From an uncultured Spartobacteria bacterium (GTDB lineage Bacteria; Verrucomicrobiota; Verrucomicrobiia; Chthoniobacterales; Chthoniobacteraceae), in NCBI GenBank assembly GCA_903919125.1, contig CAIXGS010000036.1, positions 62,001 to 126,000 on the forward strand: a stretch of DNA of 64,000 nt, given 5' to 3'. The notes under the pieces are model-generated. The model was not told the DNA's origin. It made no database searches and saw only the letters and a program-made list of their open reading frames with translations. Position 1 is the stretch's first letter. Each line of letters starts with the position of its first letter. Positions 17,317 through 25,638 of the stretch are shown in pieces. The translations under genes and the position numbers were made by a program.

Positions 17317-17435
17317 GAGGTGTAGTAAACAATGCGCGTTCGGTGGCGCAAGCTCGGGGCGATTTAATTTCTCAAAGCGATAAATTCTTTAATACGTTCA
17401 AAGGCATTTCCTAAAACTTGGTTCTCTCACACACT

Positions 17436-18473
17436 ATGATTTCCCCTCGCTGGATCCTCCCCACCTTCGCTCTTGTTTGCTCCGCCTCACTGGCCGGGGC
17501 CTCGTCGGTGCAAACTGAAATGGCGTCAGCTGCACAGCGCTTCTTGGTGACATTATCGCCGGAACAAACTGCTAAAGCCGTCTTCTCGCTCGAAGACGCG
17601 GAGCGCAAGAACTGGCATTTTATCCCGAGGGTGCGCTTGGGGCTTCCCTTGAAGGAGATGACTCCGGAGCAACGACTCGTCGCACAGGCCCTGTTGGCGA
17701 CGGGACTCAGTAGTCAAGGCTACAGCAAAGCCTTGACGGTGATGAGCTTGGAGGCGGTTCTTGCGGAGCTCGAGAAAGGGCAAACCGGTAAGGCGGTGCG
17801 TGATCCCGAGATGTACTTTTTCTCTGTATTTGGAACTCCAAAAGACGGAACCGCGTGGGGGTGGCGTTTGGAGGGGCACCATCTTTCGTTAAACTTCACC
17901 TGTTCAGGCAAGGGCACGACTTCTACTCCGTCATTCTTTGGGACGAATCCCGGAGAAGTCCGCCAAGGCCCGCGAATGGGATTACGTTTATTGGAAAGGG
18001 AAGAAGAGCTCGGTCGTGCGCTGGTGAAGTCTCTGAACGAGGAGCAAAAGAAGGCGGCGGTTATCGGGAGTGAAGTTCCTAAAGACATTCTAAACGATCC
18101 AAAACGCACGGAACTTACTCCTAGTGAGGGAGTGTTGGTGTCTTCGCTGAGCGCTCCTCAGCAGGAAATGGCGGCGCAATTAGTTCGCGAGTATCTTGGA
18201 ACGCACCGCACGGAGGTCGCGGCTACCGAGTGGGATCGGATCAAGTCAGCGGAATGGGATCAGGCGCGCTTCTGCTGGATGGGAGGCTTCGAGTCTGGAG
18301 TGGGCCATTATTACCGTATCCAGGGGGCAAACTTTGTCATGGAGTATGACAACACTCAGAATGGGGCCAATCATCCGCATGCAGTTTGGCGGGACCGTGT
18401 CGGAGATTTCGGCACGGATCTGTTGAAGGAGCATTATCAGGCCAGTCACGCTCCCGCAGGCGGCAAGAAGTAA
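17436..18473 (+). CDS. Exported DUF3500 protein
   Basis: Matches the general look of DUF3500 proteins, whose function is unknown. About 345 residues from the ATG at 17436 (a TTG at 17418 is in frame but would spoil the signal peptide). The signal peptide ends near LAGASS. Then comes a helical start (LVTLSPEQTAKAVFSLED), the conserved NWHFIPR and GLPLKEMTPEQR, GWRLEGHHLSLNFT, and a C-terminal HYYRIQGANFVMEYDNTQN followed by ANHPHAVWRD. The last motif, rich in Asn/His/Arg, may bind heme or metal, but that is a guess. Convergent with the next gene. Confidence 0.75.
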   Translation: MISPRWILPTFALVCSASLAGASSVQTEMASAAQRFLVTLSPEQTAKAVFSLEDAERKNWHFIPRVRLGLPLKEMTPEQRLVAQALLATGLSSQGYSKALTVMSLEAVLAELEKGQTGKAVRDPEMYFFSVFGTPKDGTAWGWRLEGHHLSLNFTCSGKGTTSTPSFFGTNPGEVRQGPRMGLRLLEREEELGRALVKSLNEEQKKAAVIGSEVPKDILNDPKRTELTPSEGVLVSSLSAPQQEMAAQLVREYLGTHRTEVAATEWDRIKSAEWDQARFCWMGGFESGVGHYYRIQGANFVMEYDNTQNGANHPHAVWRDRVGDFGTDLLKEHYQASHAPAGGKK

Positions 18474-18486
18474 CGGTTTTGGAGAA

Positions 18487-18930
18487 TTAGCGGTCGCAGT
18501 CTGCTATGGGTTGGCCGCAGCCGCAGGTTTCCCCAGTGACTTCGACCTCGAATGCGATGGATTGCAGTGCCAGCTGATCGTGAACATGTTGGAGGAAAGC
18601 GAGCTCCTGTTGTCCGGGGGGCGCCACGCAATCCAATCGGATGCGTAGGGGTTTGCCGATGAAGTCTGGATACGCATCCGCCATTTCACCGTCTAGTGCG
18701 AAGGAAAGGTAGGCGTTTAACTTTTCTTGAAGTTGGAACAATTGGAGTTCGATGTCGGTCCATTGTCGTTTTTCCACCATCACCAAGAGGACTTCCTCCG
18801 GCACGCGGTTGAATCCGAGAAAGTCAATAACACCAGCATGTTCCACTCCCTTTGGAGCGATTGACTCGGGCTCCGTCGGCGGTTGGTAAGCGGAATGAGC
18901 GGGTTGAGACGTGTAGTTTGGCTGGCTCAT
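18487..18930 (-). CDS. DUF6572-like small protein with Cys-rich tail
   Basis: 147 residues. A polar N-terminus (1-30) is followed by HAGVIDFLGFNRVPEEVLLV, VEKRQWTDIELQLFQLQEK and LNAYLSFALDGEMADAYPDF, a pattern I recognise from DUF6572 proteins (function unknown; often small soluble alpha/beta proteins). Unusual here is the extreme C-terminus TGETCGCGQPIADCDR, with three Cys in ten residues, which could bind a metal. Convergent with the DUF3500 gene with only 13 bases between stops. Divergent from the quinone reductase gene. Confidence 0.6.
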   Translation of the reverse strand: MSQPNYTSQPAHSAYQPPTEPESIAPKGVEHAGVIDFLGFNRVPEEVLLVMVEKRQWTDIELQLFQLQEKLNAYLSFALDGEMADAYPDFIGKPLRIRLDCVAPPGQQELAFLQHVHDQLALQSIAFEVEVTGETCGCGQPIADCDR

Positions 18931-18990
18931 GAGAGTGTTTAATAGAAATGTAGCAAGGGGTGCGAGTTCGCCCGAGTATTTTTCAAAGAG

Positions 18991-19974
18991 ATGAGAGCGA
19001 TTGTTGTCGAAAAATTTGGCGGTCCGGAAGTGCTAACGCTTAAACAGCAGCCTGAATTGCGCCCCAGTCCGGAGCAACTTCTCGTGCGATTGCACACGGC
19101 TGGGGTTAATCCGGTGGACGGCTACATTCGTTCGGGAAATTACGGCAGTTTGCCTGCTTTGCCGTATACTCCTGGGATGGACGGTGCTGGGGTAGTGGAA
19201 GCCGTCGGAAGTCAGTTGCGCGGGTATCGGAAGGGGCAACGGGTGTATTTGTCTGGGAGTTTGACGGGCACCTATGCGGAGTTTTGCTTGTGCCTGCCGA
19301 CGCAGGTTCACGCTTTGCCTGCGCAAATTAGTTTTGAAGAAGGAGCTTGCCTTGGAATTCCATATGCCACGGCAAGTTACGCTTTGTTTTATAGGGGCGC
19401 TCTCAAAAAAGGGCAGAGTGTGTTAATCCACGGAGCCACCGGCGGGGTCGGTCTTGCCGCGGTTCAATTGGCCAAGCGTGCTGGGCTGCGTGTCTTTGCT
19501 ACGGGTGGCACTGAGTCTGGGCGGCAATTGGTTAAGGGTCATGGTGCGGATTACGTTTTTGACCATCATCAGCCTGCTTACCAACAGCAGATTTTAGAAA
19601 GCACGCAGGGTGAGGGGGTGAACGTCATTCTTGAAATGTTGGCTAACGTAAATTTGGGGCGGGACTTGCCTCTTCTCTCAAAGGGTGGCTGCGTGGTGAT
19701 TGTTGGGAGTCGGGGACCGGTGCAGATTCAACCTCGCGACCTGATGACGCGTGAGGCCGACATCCGAGGAGCGATGATTTTGCAAGCGCCCCCGGGCGTT
19801 TTGGCCCGAATTCATACTGACCTACTCACCGGTCTCAACGAAGGCACCCTGAGACCTGTGATTTGGGCGGTGTTTGACTTGGAACACGCCTGCGACGCGG
19901 CGGCATTGCAAATGCAACCGGGGGCCTCAGGCAAGGTTGTGATTTCGTGCTCGCCCCCGACAACCGGTACTTGA
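18991..19974 (+). CDS. NADPH:quinone reductase-like oxidoreductase (MDR family)
   Basis: A 327-residue zinc-independent medium-chain dehydrogenase/reductase of the quinone reductase (QOR) type. N-terminal GroES-like domain (VNPVDGYIRSGNYG, PYTPGMDGAGVVEAVG). Rossmann domain with VLIHGATGGVGLAAVQLAKRAG at about 145-166, and NVILEMLANVNLGRDL further on. No catalytic or structural zinc Cys cluster is seen, as expected for QOR. It probably reduces quinones with NADPH. Its last 163 bases overlap, on the opposite strand, the 3' end of the O-antigen ligase gene. Confidence 0.88.
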   Translation: MRAIVVEKFGGPEVLTLKQQPELRPSPEQLLVRLHTAGVNPVDGYIRSGNYGSLPALPYTPGMDGAGVVEAVGSQLRGYRKGQRVYLSGSLTGTYAEFCLCLPTQVHALPAQISFEEGACLGIPYATASYALFYRGALKKGQSVLIHGATGGVGLAAVQLAKRAGLRVFATGGTESGRQLVKGHGADYVFDHHQPAYQQQILESTQGEGVNVILEMLANVNLGRDLPLLSKGGCVVIVGSRGPVQIQPRDLMTREADIRGAMILQAPPGVLARIHTDLLTGLNEGTLRPVIWAVFDLEHACDAAALQMQPGASGKVVISCSPPTTGT

Positions 19975-21482
19975 GTTCTTTGGGGCAATTTTTCGGATTC
20001 CTTCGCTGCGGAAAGAGTTATTTGAGCCTTGGGAGGAATCTCCTGCTTGGGAGCTTTTTGTACCTGAGGAATTTTTGATTTGTGGCTGCTCCAGGCGCAG
20101 CCCAACCAGAAAAAAGCGACTAGTAAAACGCTTGGATTTTGAAGTGGAAAATCTGCAATGGCATGTAGGCCAAGGGCACACAAGGCAGCAACTCCGCAGG
20201 CTTTCTCCCGAAAATCGCTCCGCGATCGCGATAGCGGGGCCATGGTAGGAAGCAGTTTGAGCGAGAACCCCTCGAACACGCCGCCAAGAAGCAAGCACAA
20301 CCAAAAAAGTCCACCGACACACCCCCATTCGATCCAAAACTCCAGATAATCGCAGTGGGCATGCTTCCACACCCCGGCGATGGATTTCGAAGCACCTGCT
20401 GTATACTGCGGAAAAACGGATTGAAAAGTACCGGGTCCAAATCCCCAAAACCCAGCATCGCGTGTTATTTTGAGCGACACCCTTGCGGCCTCCACTCTGG
20501 GGTTTGAAAGCGTCCATTGTTGGGGAAGCATTCGCCATTTTTCCAACAACGGGTGCACCTGAAAGACTGCTAAACTCAAGAATGCTAGAGCGAGTAAACC
20601 AATTGCCCAAGTTCGCCTTTCGCTGCGCGCGCCCACTAGCGTGGTTTGGTGTGATGGCACGCCTTCTAGGGTCCCTTCCCTGCTGCGCATCAAGACGGCC
20701 GTAAGCACGAGGGTTTCCAGCAAACCGACCACGCTGCTAATGCGGGATGTATTCCAAAAAAGCGCCACGCCAGTCAACAGCACCCCGACGAAGCCGATCC
20801 AACGTTGGATCCGGCGATCGTACAGCAGGAGACAATAGCTTGGTAGCAGGGCGTTAAAGTAGGCACCTGCACTACCCGGATAGATGAAGGTCCCGAAGAA
20901 GGGCTGCTCCGCCCCCACCCCGGAACCGAGTATCGAGGTACTTTCCGCGAGACGCTGTCCCAAGGCGATGAGTAGCAGGATCAGCCCCCCGCTCAGAAGT
21001 GCGATTCGCATTTGGAAACGGCGCCGTGCATTGGAGCAGAGGTCGGCTGTCATGCAGAGCAGCCCTAGCATAAGCGTCCAGCGTATCATCGCAGTTCGCG
21101 AGGTGATCGCATCCACGGAGGAGGGCAGCCAACTCCAGTGGTTCAATGGGAGGAATCCTTGGTTCGGACCTAAAAAAATGAAGCTCGGATTAAGCGCTGC
21201 CGTCCAGCCGAGTAGCAGTACTCCAGCCACCAGCCAGCCAAGCGCTGGGCGAAAAGAGAAAGCACGGAATCTTATGAGTTGGGCACCAGTCCATAGCAGG
21301 AGCGAGAAGGAAGCCAGTGCAGCAAACCAAATCCGAGCGGAATCCGTTACGCCGCCAAGAAACAGAGGGAAGGTTCCCGCTAGAAGCATCCACAGCCTCG
21401 CGCTCGTCTCCCTTGCCCACGTTGCGGCATAGAACCAGGCGGGCGGTTTTGAACTCACAGGACTGCTTCTGAAGAGGTGCAT
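19812..21482 (-). CDS. O-antigen ligase/polymerase family membrane protein
   Basis: 556 residues with about ten to twelve hydrophobic segments and a large loop carrying the Wzy_C pattern: FWGFGPGTFQSVFPQYT, then WKHAHCDYLEFWIEWG, the usual H-x-D-Y-L-E of this family. Members either ligate O-antigen to lipid A-core or polymerise/attach other glycans; this one lies with two glycosyltransferases. A Lys/Gln-rich soluble tail of roughly 95 residues ends the protein, the last 54 codons of which lie antisense to the quinone reductase. Its ATG shares one base with the stop of the upstream glycosyltransferase (TAATG), indicating translational coupling. Confidence 0.85.
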   Translation of the reverse strand: MHLFRSSPVSSKPPAWFYAATWARETSARLWMLLAGTFPLFLGGVTDSARIWFAALASFSLLLWTGAQLIRFRAFSFRPALGWLVAGVLLLGWTAALNPSFIFLGPNQGFLPLNHWSWLPSSVDAITSRTAMIRWTLMLGLLCMTADLCSNARRRFQMRIALLSGGLILLLIALGQRLAESTSILGSGVGAEQPFFGTFIYPGSAGAYFNALLPSYCLLLYDRRIQRWIGFVGVLLTGVALFWNTSRISSVVGLLETLVLTAVLMRSREGTLEGVPSHQTTLVGARSERRTWAIGLLALAFLSLAVFQVHPLLEKWRMLPQQWTLSNPRVEAARVSLKITRDAGFWGFGPGTFQSVFPQYTAGASKSIAGVWKHAHCDYLEFWIEWGCVGGLFWLCLLLGGVFEGFSLKLLPTMAPLSRSRSDFREKACGVAALCALGLHAIADFPLQNPSVLLVAFFWLGCAWSSHKSKIPQVQKAPKQEIPPKAQITLSAAKESEKLPQRTQVPVVGGEHEITTLPEAPGCICNAAASQACSKSNTAQITGLRVPSLRPVSRSV

Positions 21483-22675
21483 TAGGCCCCTCTATTGCGA
21501 CGTTGCGAGAATTTACGCCAGGCGGCATCGATCCATTGCCGCAATGCTGCGCGAAACACCCTTGGTTCAAATCCCATGGCGTTGCGTTTAAGGGTGTCGG
21601 GGTCAAACTTCATCGACTCCGATGCCAAAACTGCCTCTATGACGGCTTCAGCGGTTTGTTCGTAAAAAAGCACCCCTGTTACATTGTTAATCACTGATTC
21701 ACAGGCCCCCCCTTTTCCAAAGGCGATTACCGGGGTTCCTGCTGCCTGCGCCTCCACCGGCACGAGTCCGAAATCCTCCTCGGCCGCGAATAAAAGAGCC
21801 CTAGCCTCTCGGAGTGCGGTATCGACGTCTTTTTGAGGAAGACGTCCGAGCAATCGGACGTTGCGGGGGAGGCCTCGTGCCAAACGGCGGCGCTCCGGGC
21901 CGTCCCCGATGATTAGCAAGGCGCGATCAGGCATTTTACGAAATGCCTCAATGAGAATATCTACGCGTTTGTAGGGCACCAAACGGCCGAGGCTCAGATA
22001 GGAGGAGCGAAGTTTGAGAGTATCCGTTTTTTCGTCTGGATGGATTCCAGCTACGGGGGGATAAATCACCACGGCTCGTCGCCGGTACACCTTCCAGATT
22101 CGCCGTGCGATGAAGCGCGAGTTGGCGGCGAAGGCGTCTACCCCGTTAGGTGTTCGGCAATCCCAGAGACGGATGTAGTGTAGAAGCGCTCTTGCCAGAA
22201 AGCCCCGAATTCCTTTGTCGCGTCGGGTTTGCCGCAAATATTGCTCCTGAAGATCCCATGCATAGCGGGCTGGAGAGTGGCAGTAACACAGGTGCAGTTG
22301 ATCCGGTCCGGTGAGGACACCTTTGGCAACTGCGTAGGAACTGGAGATAATGAGGTCAAATTTGGAGAGGTCAAAATATTCGATCGCCAAGGGCATCAAT
22401 GGTAAAAATCCGCGGTAGAAACGGCGGGCCCAAGGGATGTGCTGTAAAAAGGAAGTCTTCACAGTCTTACCCCGAAGAAAAGAGCGGTCGGCCTGCGGTA
22501 TAAAATCCAGCAAGCTAAAAAGTTCTGCCTCTGGAAAAACGTCCAAAATTTCTCCAAGGACGTGCTCTGCACCCCCCACTTCTGGCAGCCAATCGTGAAC
22601 GATGGCTACTCGTTTTGGAGGAGGGAAGTGCTCCTGTGCTCTGTCGTTGACGGGCATGCCAAAGGGCGCGTTCAT
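21482..22675 (-). CDS. GT4-type glycosyltransferase
   Basis: A 397-residue retaining glycosyltransferase of the GT-B fold. N-terminal acceptor half begins RVAIVHDWLPEVGGAEHVL. The FDLIISSSYAVAKGV and HLCYCHSPARYAWD stretches recall mannosyltransferases of the WbaZ/WcaC kind. The C-terminal nucleotide-sugar half has YLSLGRLVPYKRVDILIEAF and the E-x7-E motif in EEDFGLVPVEAQAAGTPVIA. Cytoplasmic, likely adds a sugar to a lipid-linked surface glycan. It overlaps the preceding gene by four bases (ATGA) and the following by one, so all three are co-translated. Confidence 0.92.
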   Translation of the reverse strand: MNAPFGMPVNDRAQEHFPPPKRVAIVHDWLPEVGGAEHVLGEILDVFPEAELFSLLDFIPQADRSFLRGKTVKTSFLQHIPWARRFYRGFLPLMPLAIEYFDLSKFDLIISSSYAVAKGVLTGPDQLHLCYCHSPARYAWDLQEQYLRQTRRDKGIRGFLARALLHYIRLWDCRTPNGVDAFAANSRFIARRIWKVYRRRAVVIYPPVAGIHPDEKTDTLKLRSSYLSLGRLVPYKRVDILIEAFRKMPDRALLIIGDGPERRRLARGLPRNVRLLGRLPQKDVDTALREARALLFAAEEDFGLVPVEAQAAGTPVIAFGKGGACESVINNVTGVLFYEQTAEAVIEAVLASESMKFDPDTLKRNAMGFEPRVFRAALRQWIDAAWRKFSQRRNRGA

Positions 22676-23991
22676 TTTATTGAATGTGTGGGGATGCGAA
22701 CCCGAGTCCCAACGGAGGAAGTTGAGGCTGTTGCAGGGTCACGGGCGCTTGGTGAAATCGGTTTGGCTCTGAGCCCGCCCTCCAGCCATGGCCATTGCCG
22801 TCGCTGGTGCACGTCTGGATTAAAAACCTGCTCCCAAACTTGCTCCGCTTCGCGGGCTACACGTTCGATTTGATAACATTCCAGTGCCCGTGCTCTGGCT
22901 GCCCGGACATAATCGCGGCGTTTCTGAGGTGCATTCAAAAGATCCTCGATTGCAGAGCATAACGCATCTGGATTGTCCGCTTTAAAAAGTACTCCGCACC
23001 GGCCGTGATCCAGCAGCTCAGGCACGCCTCCCGCATTGGCTCCCACTATTGGCACGCCTGCCGCCATCGCTTCGAGGATGACGTTTGGACAGGGATCCGG
23101 CAGCGTGCTGGCGTGCACTAAAATGTCCCACTGACGGATGCGATTTGGGACGTCATTAACTTGTCCGGCATAGAGCACGTTTTTCCTCAGAGTGCACGCA
23201 GTGGCGAAGCGCAGCAGCCTCTCCTGATAGGCTTCCTGAGAAAAAAGGGGGCCACCCAGAATTTCAAACTGAATATCCCAACCACGCTCCAGCAGCTTCG
23301 CTGCGGCTTCCATAAAAACGTGCTGCCCTTTCCAGGGGCAAATACGGCCTGCAATCCCGACCCGCCAAGGGCCGTTATGCTTTAGGGAAGGCAATGGAGC
23401 TGGATTTTCAAAGCACGCCTCCTCTATGCCGTCATACACGATTTCCAACTTCTTAACCGCCGTTTTACCAAAGGCATCCCGAGCGACACTTTGTGAAGCA
23501 CTCATCACCCGTTGGGGGAGGTGGCGCGCCAAAAATCGCATGAATTGAAGCGCCGCATTTGGGAGGCAAGCGGGATGTAGCGAATCGCGTAATCGCCAGA
23601 CCAACGGTATGCGCGTTGCCGCCGCCGCAATCCCCCCCAAAACATGAGCTTTCATAGAATTGGTATGTACGACGTCTACGCCGCGTTCCTTGAAAAAGCG
23701 GCTGAGCGTTAGGATGTACCGAACCGCGGCAACGGTCAGCTTCCCGCGCAAGCAGAAGTCCATGTGGAGCTCCTCTTTGCGTACATGGGCAAGTCCCTCA
23801 CGCATCGGAAGCACGTAGACCTCCACGGATCTGGCGCGTAACAGTTCCACCGCCGCTCCCTCCTCTCCGAAAACAACCACAGGATGCCACCGTTCCTGAT
23901 TCATCGCGGCAATGAGGCGAGCAAGGGCGCATTCTGCGCCGCCCATTTCTGCGGTGTGATTAACAAAACAAACCACGCGTTCCCTCTGCAT
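22672..23991 (-). CDS. GT4-type glycosyltransferase
   Basis: 439 residues, first gene of the three-gene glycan operon. N-terminal domain FVNHTAEMGGAECALARLI, VDVVHTNSMKAHVLGGIAA. C-terminal domain VGIAGRICPWKGQHVFMEAA and LPDPCPNVILEAMAAGVP, the donor-binding GT4 signature. A 50-residue C-terminal extension after the fold is polar. The start is supported by a strong Shine-Dalgarno sequence five bases upstream. Likely assembles O-antigen or exopolysaccharide. Confidence 0.92.
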   Translation of the reverse strand: MQRERVVCFVNHTAEMGGAECALARLIAAMNQERWHPVVVFGEEGAAVELLRARSVEVYVLPMREGLAHVRKEELHMDFCLRGKLTVAAVRYILTLSRFFKERGVDVVHTNSMKAHVLGGIAAAATRIPLVWRLRDSLHPACLPNAALQFMRFLARHLPQRVMSASQSVARDAFGKTAVKKLEIVYDGIEEACFENPAPLPSLKHNGPWRVGIAGRICPWKGQHVFMEAAAKLLERGWDIQFEILGGPLFSQEAYQERLLRFATACTLRKNVLYAGQVNDVPNRIRQWDILVHASTLPDPCPNVILEAMAAGVPIVGANAGGVPELLDHGRCGVLFKADNPDALCSAIEDLLNAPQKRRDYVRAARARALECYQIERVAREAEQVWEQVFNPDVHQRRQWPWLEGGLRAKPISPSARDPATASTSSVGTRVRIPTHSIK

Positions 23992-23996
23992 AAAGA

Positions 23997-24005
23997 CCCT
24001 CCTTT
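23997..24005 (-). promoter_or_regulatory. Strong Shine-Dalgarno of the glycosyltransferase operon
   Basis: Reads AAAGGAGGG on the minus strand, five bases before the ATG at 23991. It is one of the few clear ribosome-binding sites in a window where most genes have weak ones. Confidence 0.75.
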
Positions 24006-24160
24006 CGGCTAAAACTTCTATATGCTTCTAAATCTTTTTAGATATAAGCCGTTACTAACCAGTGATAATTGAATGGTTGGCTAGCACTAAAAAACTTCTG
24101 GAATACATTGAAATGAAGCGCGGAATTGAGCCGTAGTCAGCAGCCCGCCGCGCTGAATTG

Positions 24161-24184
24161 CAATGAGTCGCAATCAGTCGCAAT
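24161..24184. repeat. Short 10-bp tandem repeat
   Basis: CAATgAGTCG, CAATcAGTCG, CAAT: 2.4 copies of a 10-bp unit, one helical turn apart. It could be a regulator-binding array upstream of the glycan genes or simple slippage. Confidence 0.6.
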
Positions 24185-24592
24185 TAGCAAAGACCCCGCC
24201 CTATCCAGTACACGTCCCAACCATTTTGCGACATTGTCAGCCCGCAACTTCGCCGCCTTTCAAGCCCACCGTCTTCCGTGCCACCCGTTTCAACTATATA
24301 ACGATCCAACTAGGATTGTGTCCCAGTGTTCCACAGAGCGTTTTTCGCGGAATACGTCACACCCTTAGCTACGTATTTCGAGAGGGCACTGGAGGGAGAT
24401 AAATCTAAATTACTTCCCCCCAAGCGCCGAACGTTAGAGTGATGGTGTCATCCTTTGGTTTCGTAGTCCGAGGCGCAAATGGTGTGTTTTGAGACATGCA
24501 TTCTTCGGGCTATTGCATGAAAACTTTGCGCCCGGAGCGCAACGGCCTCAATATACGCGCCGCTTCCCAAGCACCTCATTTTCCTCCTCCCC

Positions 24593-25603
24593 ATGCAGCT
24601 TTGCGTTCTCCAGCCCGGTAGCCGGGTTCCTCAACAACTCTTTCCGTCTTTCGCCGGCGCGCCGGATCCCGCCAAACATCCGCCCACAGGATACCATGGA
24701 TTTGCGGCCTGCTCCGGAGGCGGTTTTTACCGAGATGATGCTGCGATTCCGGAGGAGGAGCGCCGAGTCGTGCTGGTGCTTACGCGCAACTTAAAGGCCT
24801 GTCGTCAGGCTGCTATCAATCTGAGGCGTGCGGGAAAAACCCTGATTCTCGCATGGGAAAAACCGGGCACCTTCGCCTTGGATTTCCTCATCCGTTCGCC
24901 GGGCGATCTTGCGCTGTTTCGCGATATCTGTGGCCGCGCTCACGGCGCTATTGCCGTTACCCCAGAACTTGAGCCCGTTTTTCGTGGGGGCGGCATTTTG
25001 CATGTGGAGACGATTCCCACTCCGCTACCTGTGGAGGAAGGGGCTTGGGATTTTTCAGGACGTCCGGAGCAACGGCACGGAATCATGGTGGGAAGTTTTG
25101 ATCGGCACGATCCGGCGCGGCGGCATTTAGCGGCGTTGCTGGGGTTGCGGGAAGTGGCTTCCCAGATGTACGAGCCGGTGACGGTGGTGAATTTGGACGG
25201 TTGGCAGGGGCGGCGCTGGCTGCGGCAACTGGGTTACCCCTCGGGGATGCTTCGGGTGATTGAGGCGCGGCTTCCCTACCCTGAGTATTTGCGCCGGATG
25301 GCAGAGCACAAACTTGTGTTTCAACTAGACGCATCCGGCGGGGTGGGGAGCGTAGCTGGGGACGCTCTACTTTGCCGAGTGCCGTGCATTGGGGGAAATG
25401 GGATAACGGAACGCATTGTTTTTCCCGAGCTGTGCGGTCATGGCACGACGGCGCCTGATTTATTGCATCTCACCTCAAGGATGCTGGATCATGGGCATGA
25501 CAGGGATGCTGCAGTGGAGCAGGCCCTAGCGCTGGCCAAGCAGCGACTTTCTTTCGAAGTGATTCAGCAGTCTCTCGAGCAGTTATTTCACTGCTTCGGC
25601 TAG
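24593..25603 (+). CDS. Glycosyltransferase-like protein of unrecognised family
   Basis: 336 residues. The C-terminal half looks like the donor domain of a GT-B enzyme: GIMVGSFDRHDPARRHLAAL, then LPYPEYLRRMAEHKLVFQLD, VGSVAGDALLCRVPCIGGNG and a final helical segment. The usual E-x7-E is not evident, so family and activity are uncertain. The N-terminal half has RRVVLVLTRNLKACRQAAIN and KTLILAWEKPGTFALDFL, compatible with a Rossmann-like domain. It precedes the AsmA-like gene by five bases (36 from its preferred start), implying one operon and an envelope role. Confidence 0.6.
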   Translation: MQLCVLQPGSRVPQQLFPSFAGAPDPAKHPPTGYHGFAACSGGGFYRDDAAIPEEERRVVLVLTRNLKACRQAAINLRRAGKTLILAWEKPGTFALDFLIRSPGDLALFRDICGRAHGAIAVTPELEPVFRGGGILHVETIPTPLPVEEGAWDFSGRPEQRHGIMVGSFDRHDPARRHLAALLGLREVASQMYEPVTVVNLDGWQGRRWLRQLGYPSGMLRVIEARLPYPEYLRRMAEHKLVFQLDASGGVGSVAGDALLCRVPCIGGNGITERIVFPELCGHGTTAPDLLHLTSRMLDHGHDRDAAVEQALALAKQRLSFEVIQQSLEQLFHCFG

Positions 25604-25638
25604 GCATTTTGCAGGTTTTCGCTAAGTCTGCTCCTTCC

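Larger units (their letters stand above)
23992..24592. other. Intergenic region between divergent glycan genes
   Basis: About 600 bases between the minus-strand glycosyltransferase operon and a plus-strand glycosyltransferase-like gene; it must contain two divergent promoters. It is AT-richer than its surroundings near 24000-24120. Plus-strand frames of about 80 codons at 24126-24402 overlap one another in different frames and look like chance. A 10-bp repeat (24161-24184) is the only structure I see. Confidence 0.5.

Noticed and set aside
24126-24402. Two overlapping 80-codon plus frames in the glycan intergenic region
   Set aside because: Out of frame with each other, low-complexity, no ribosome-binding site.
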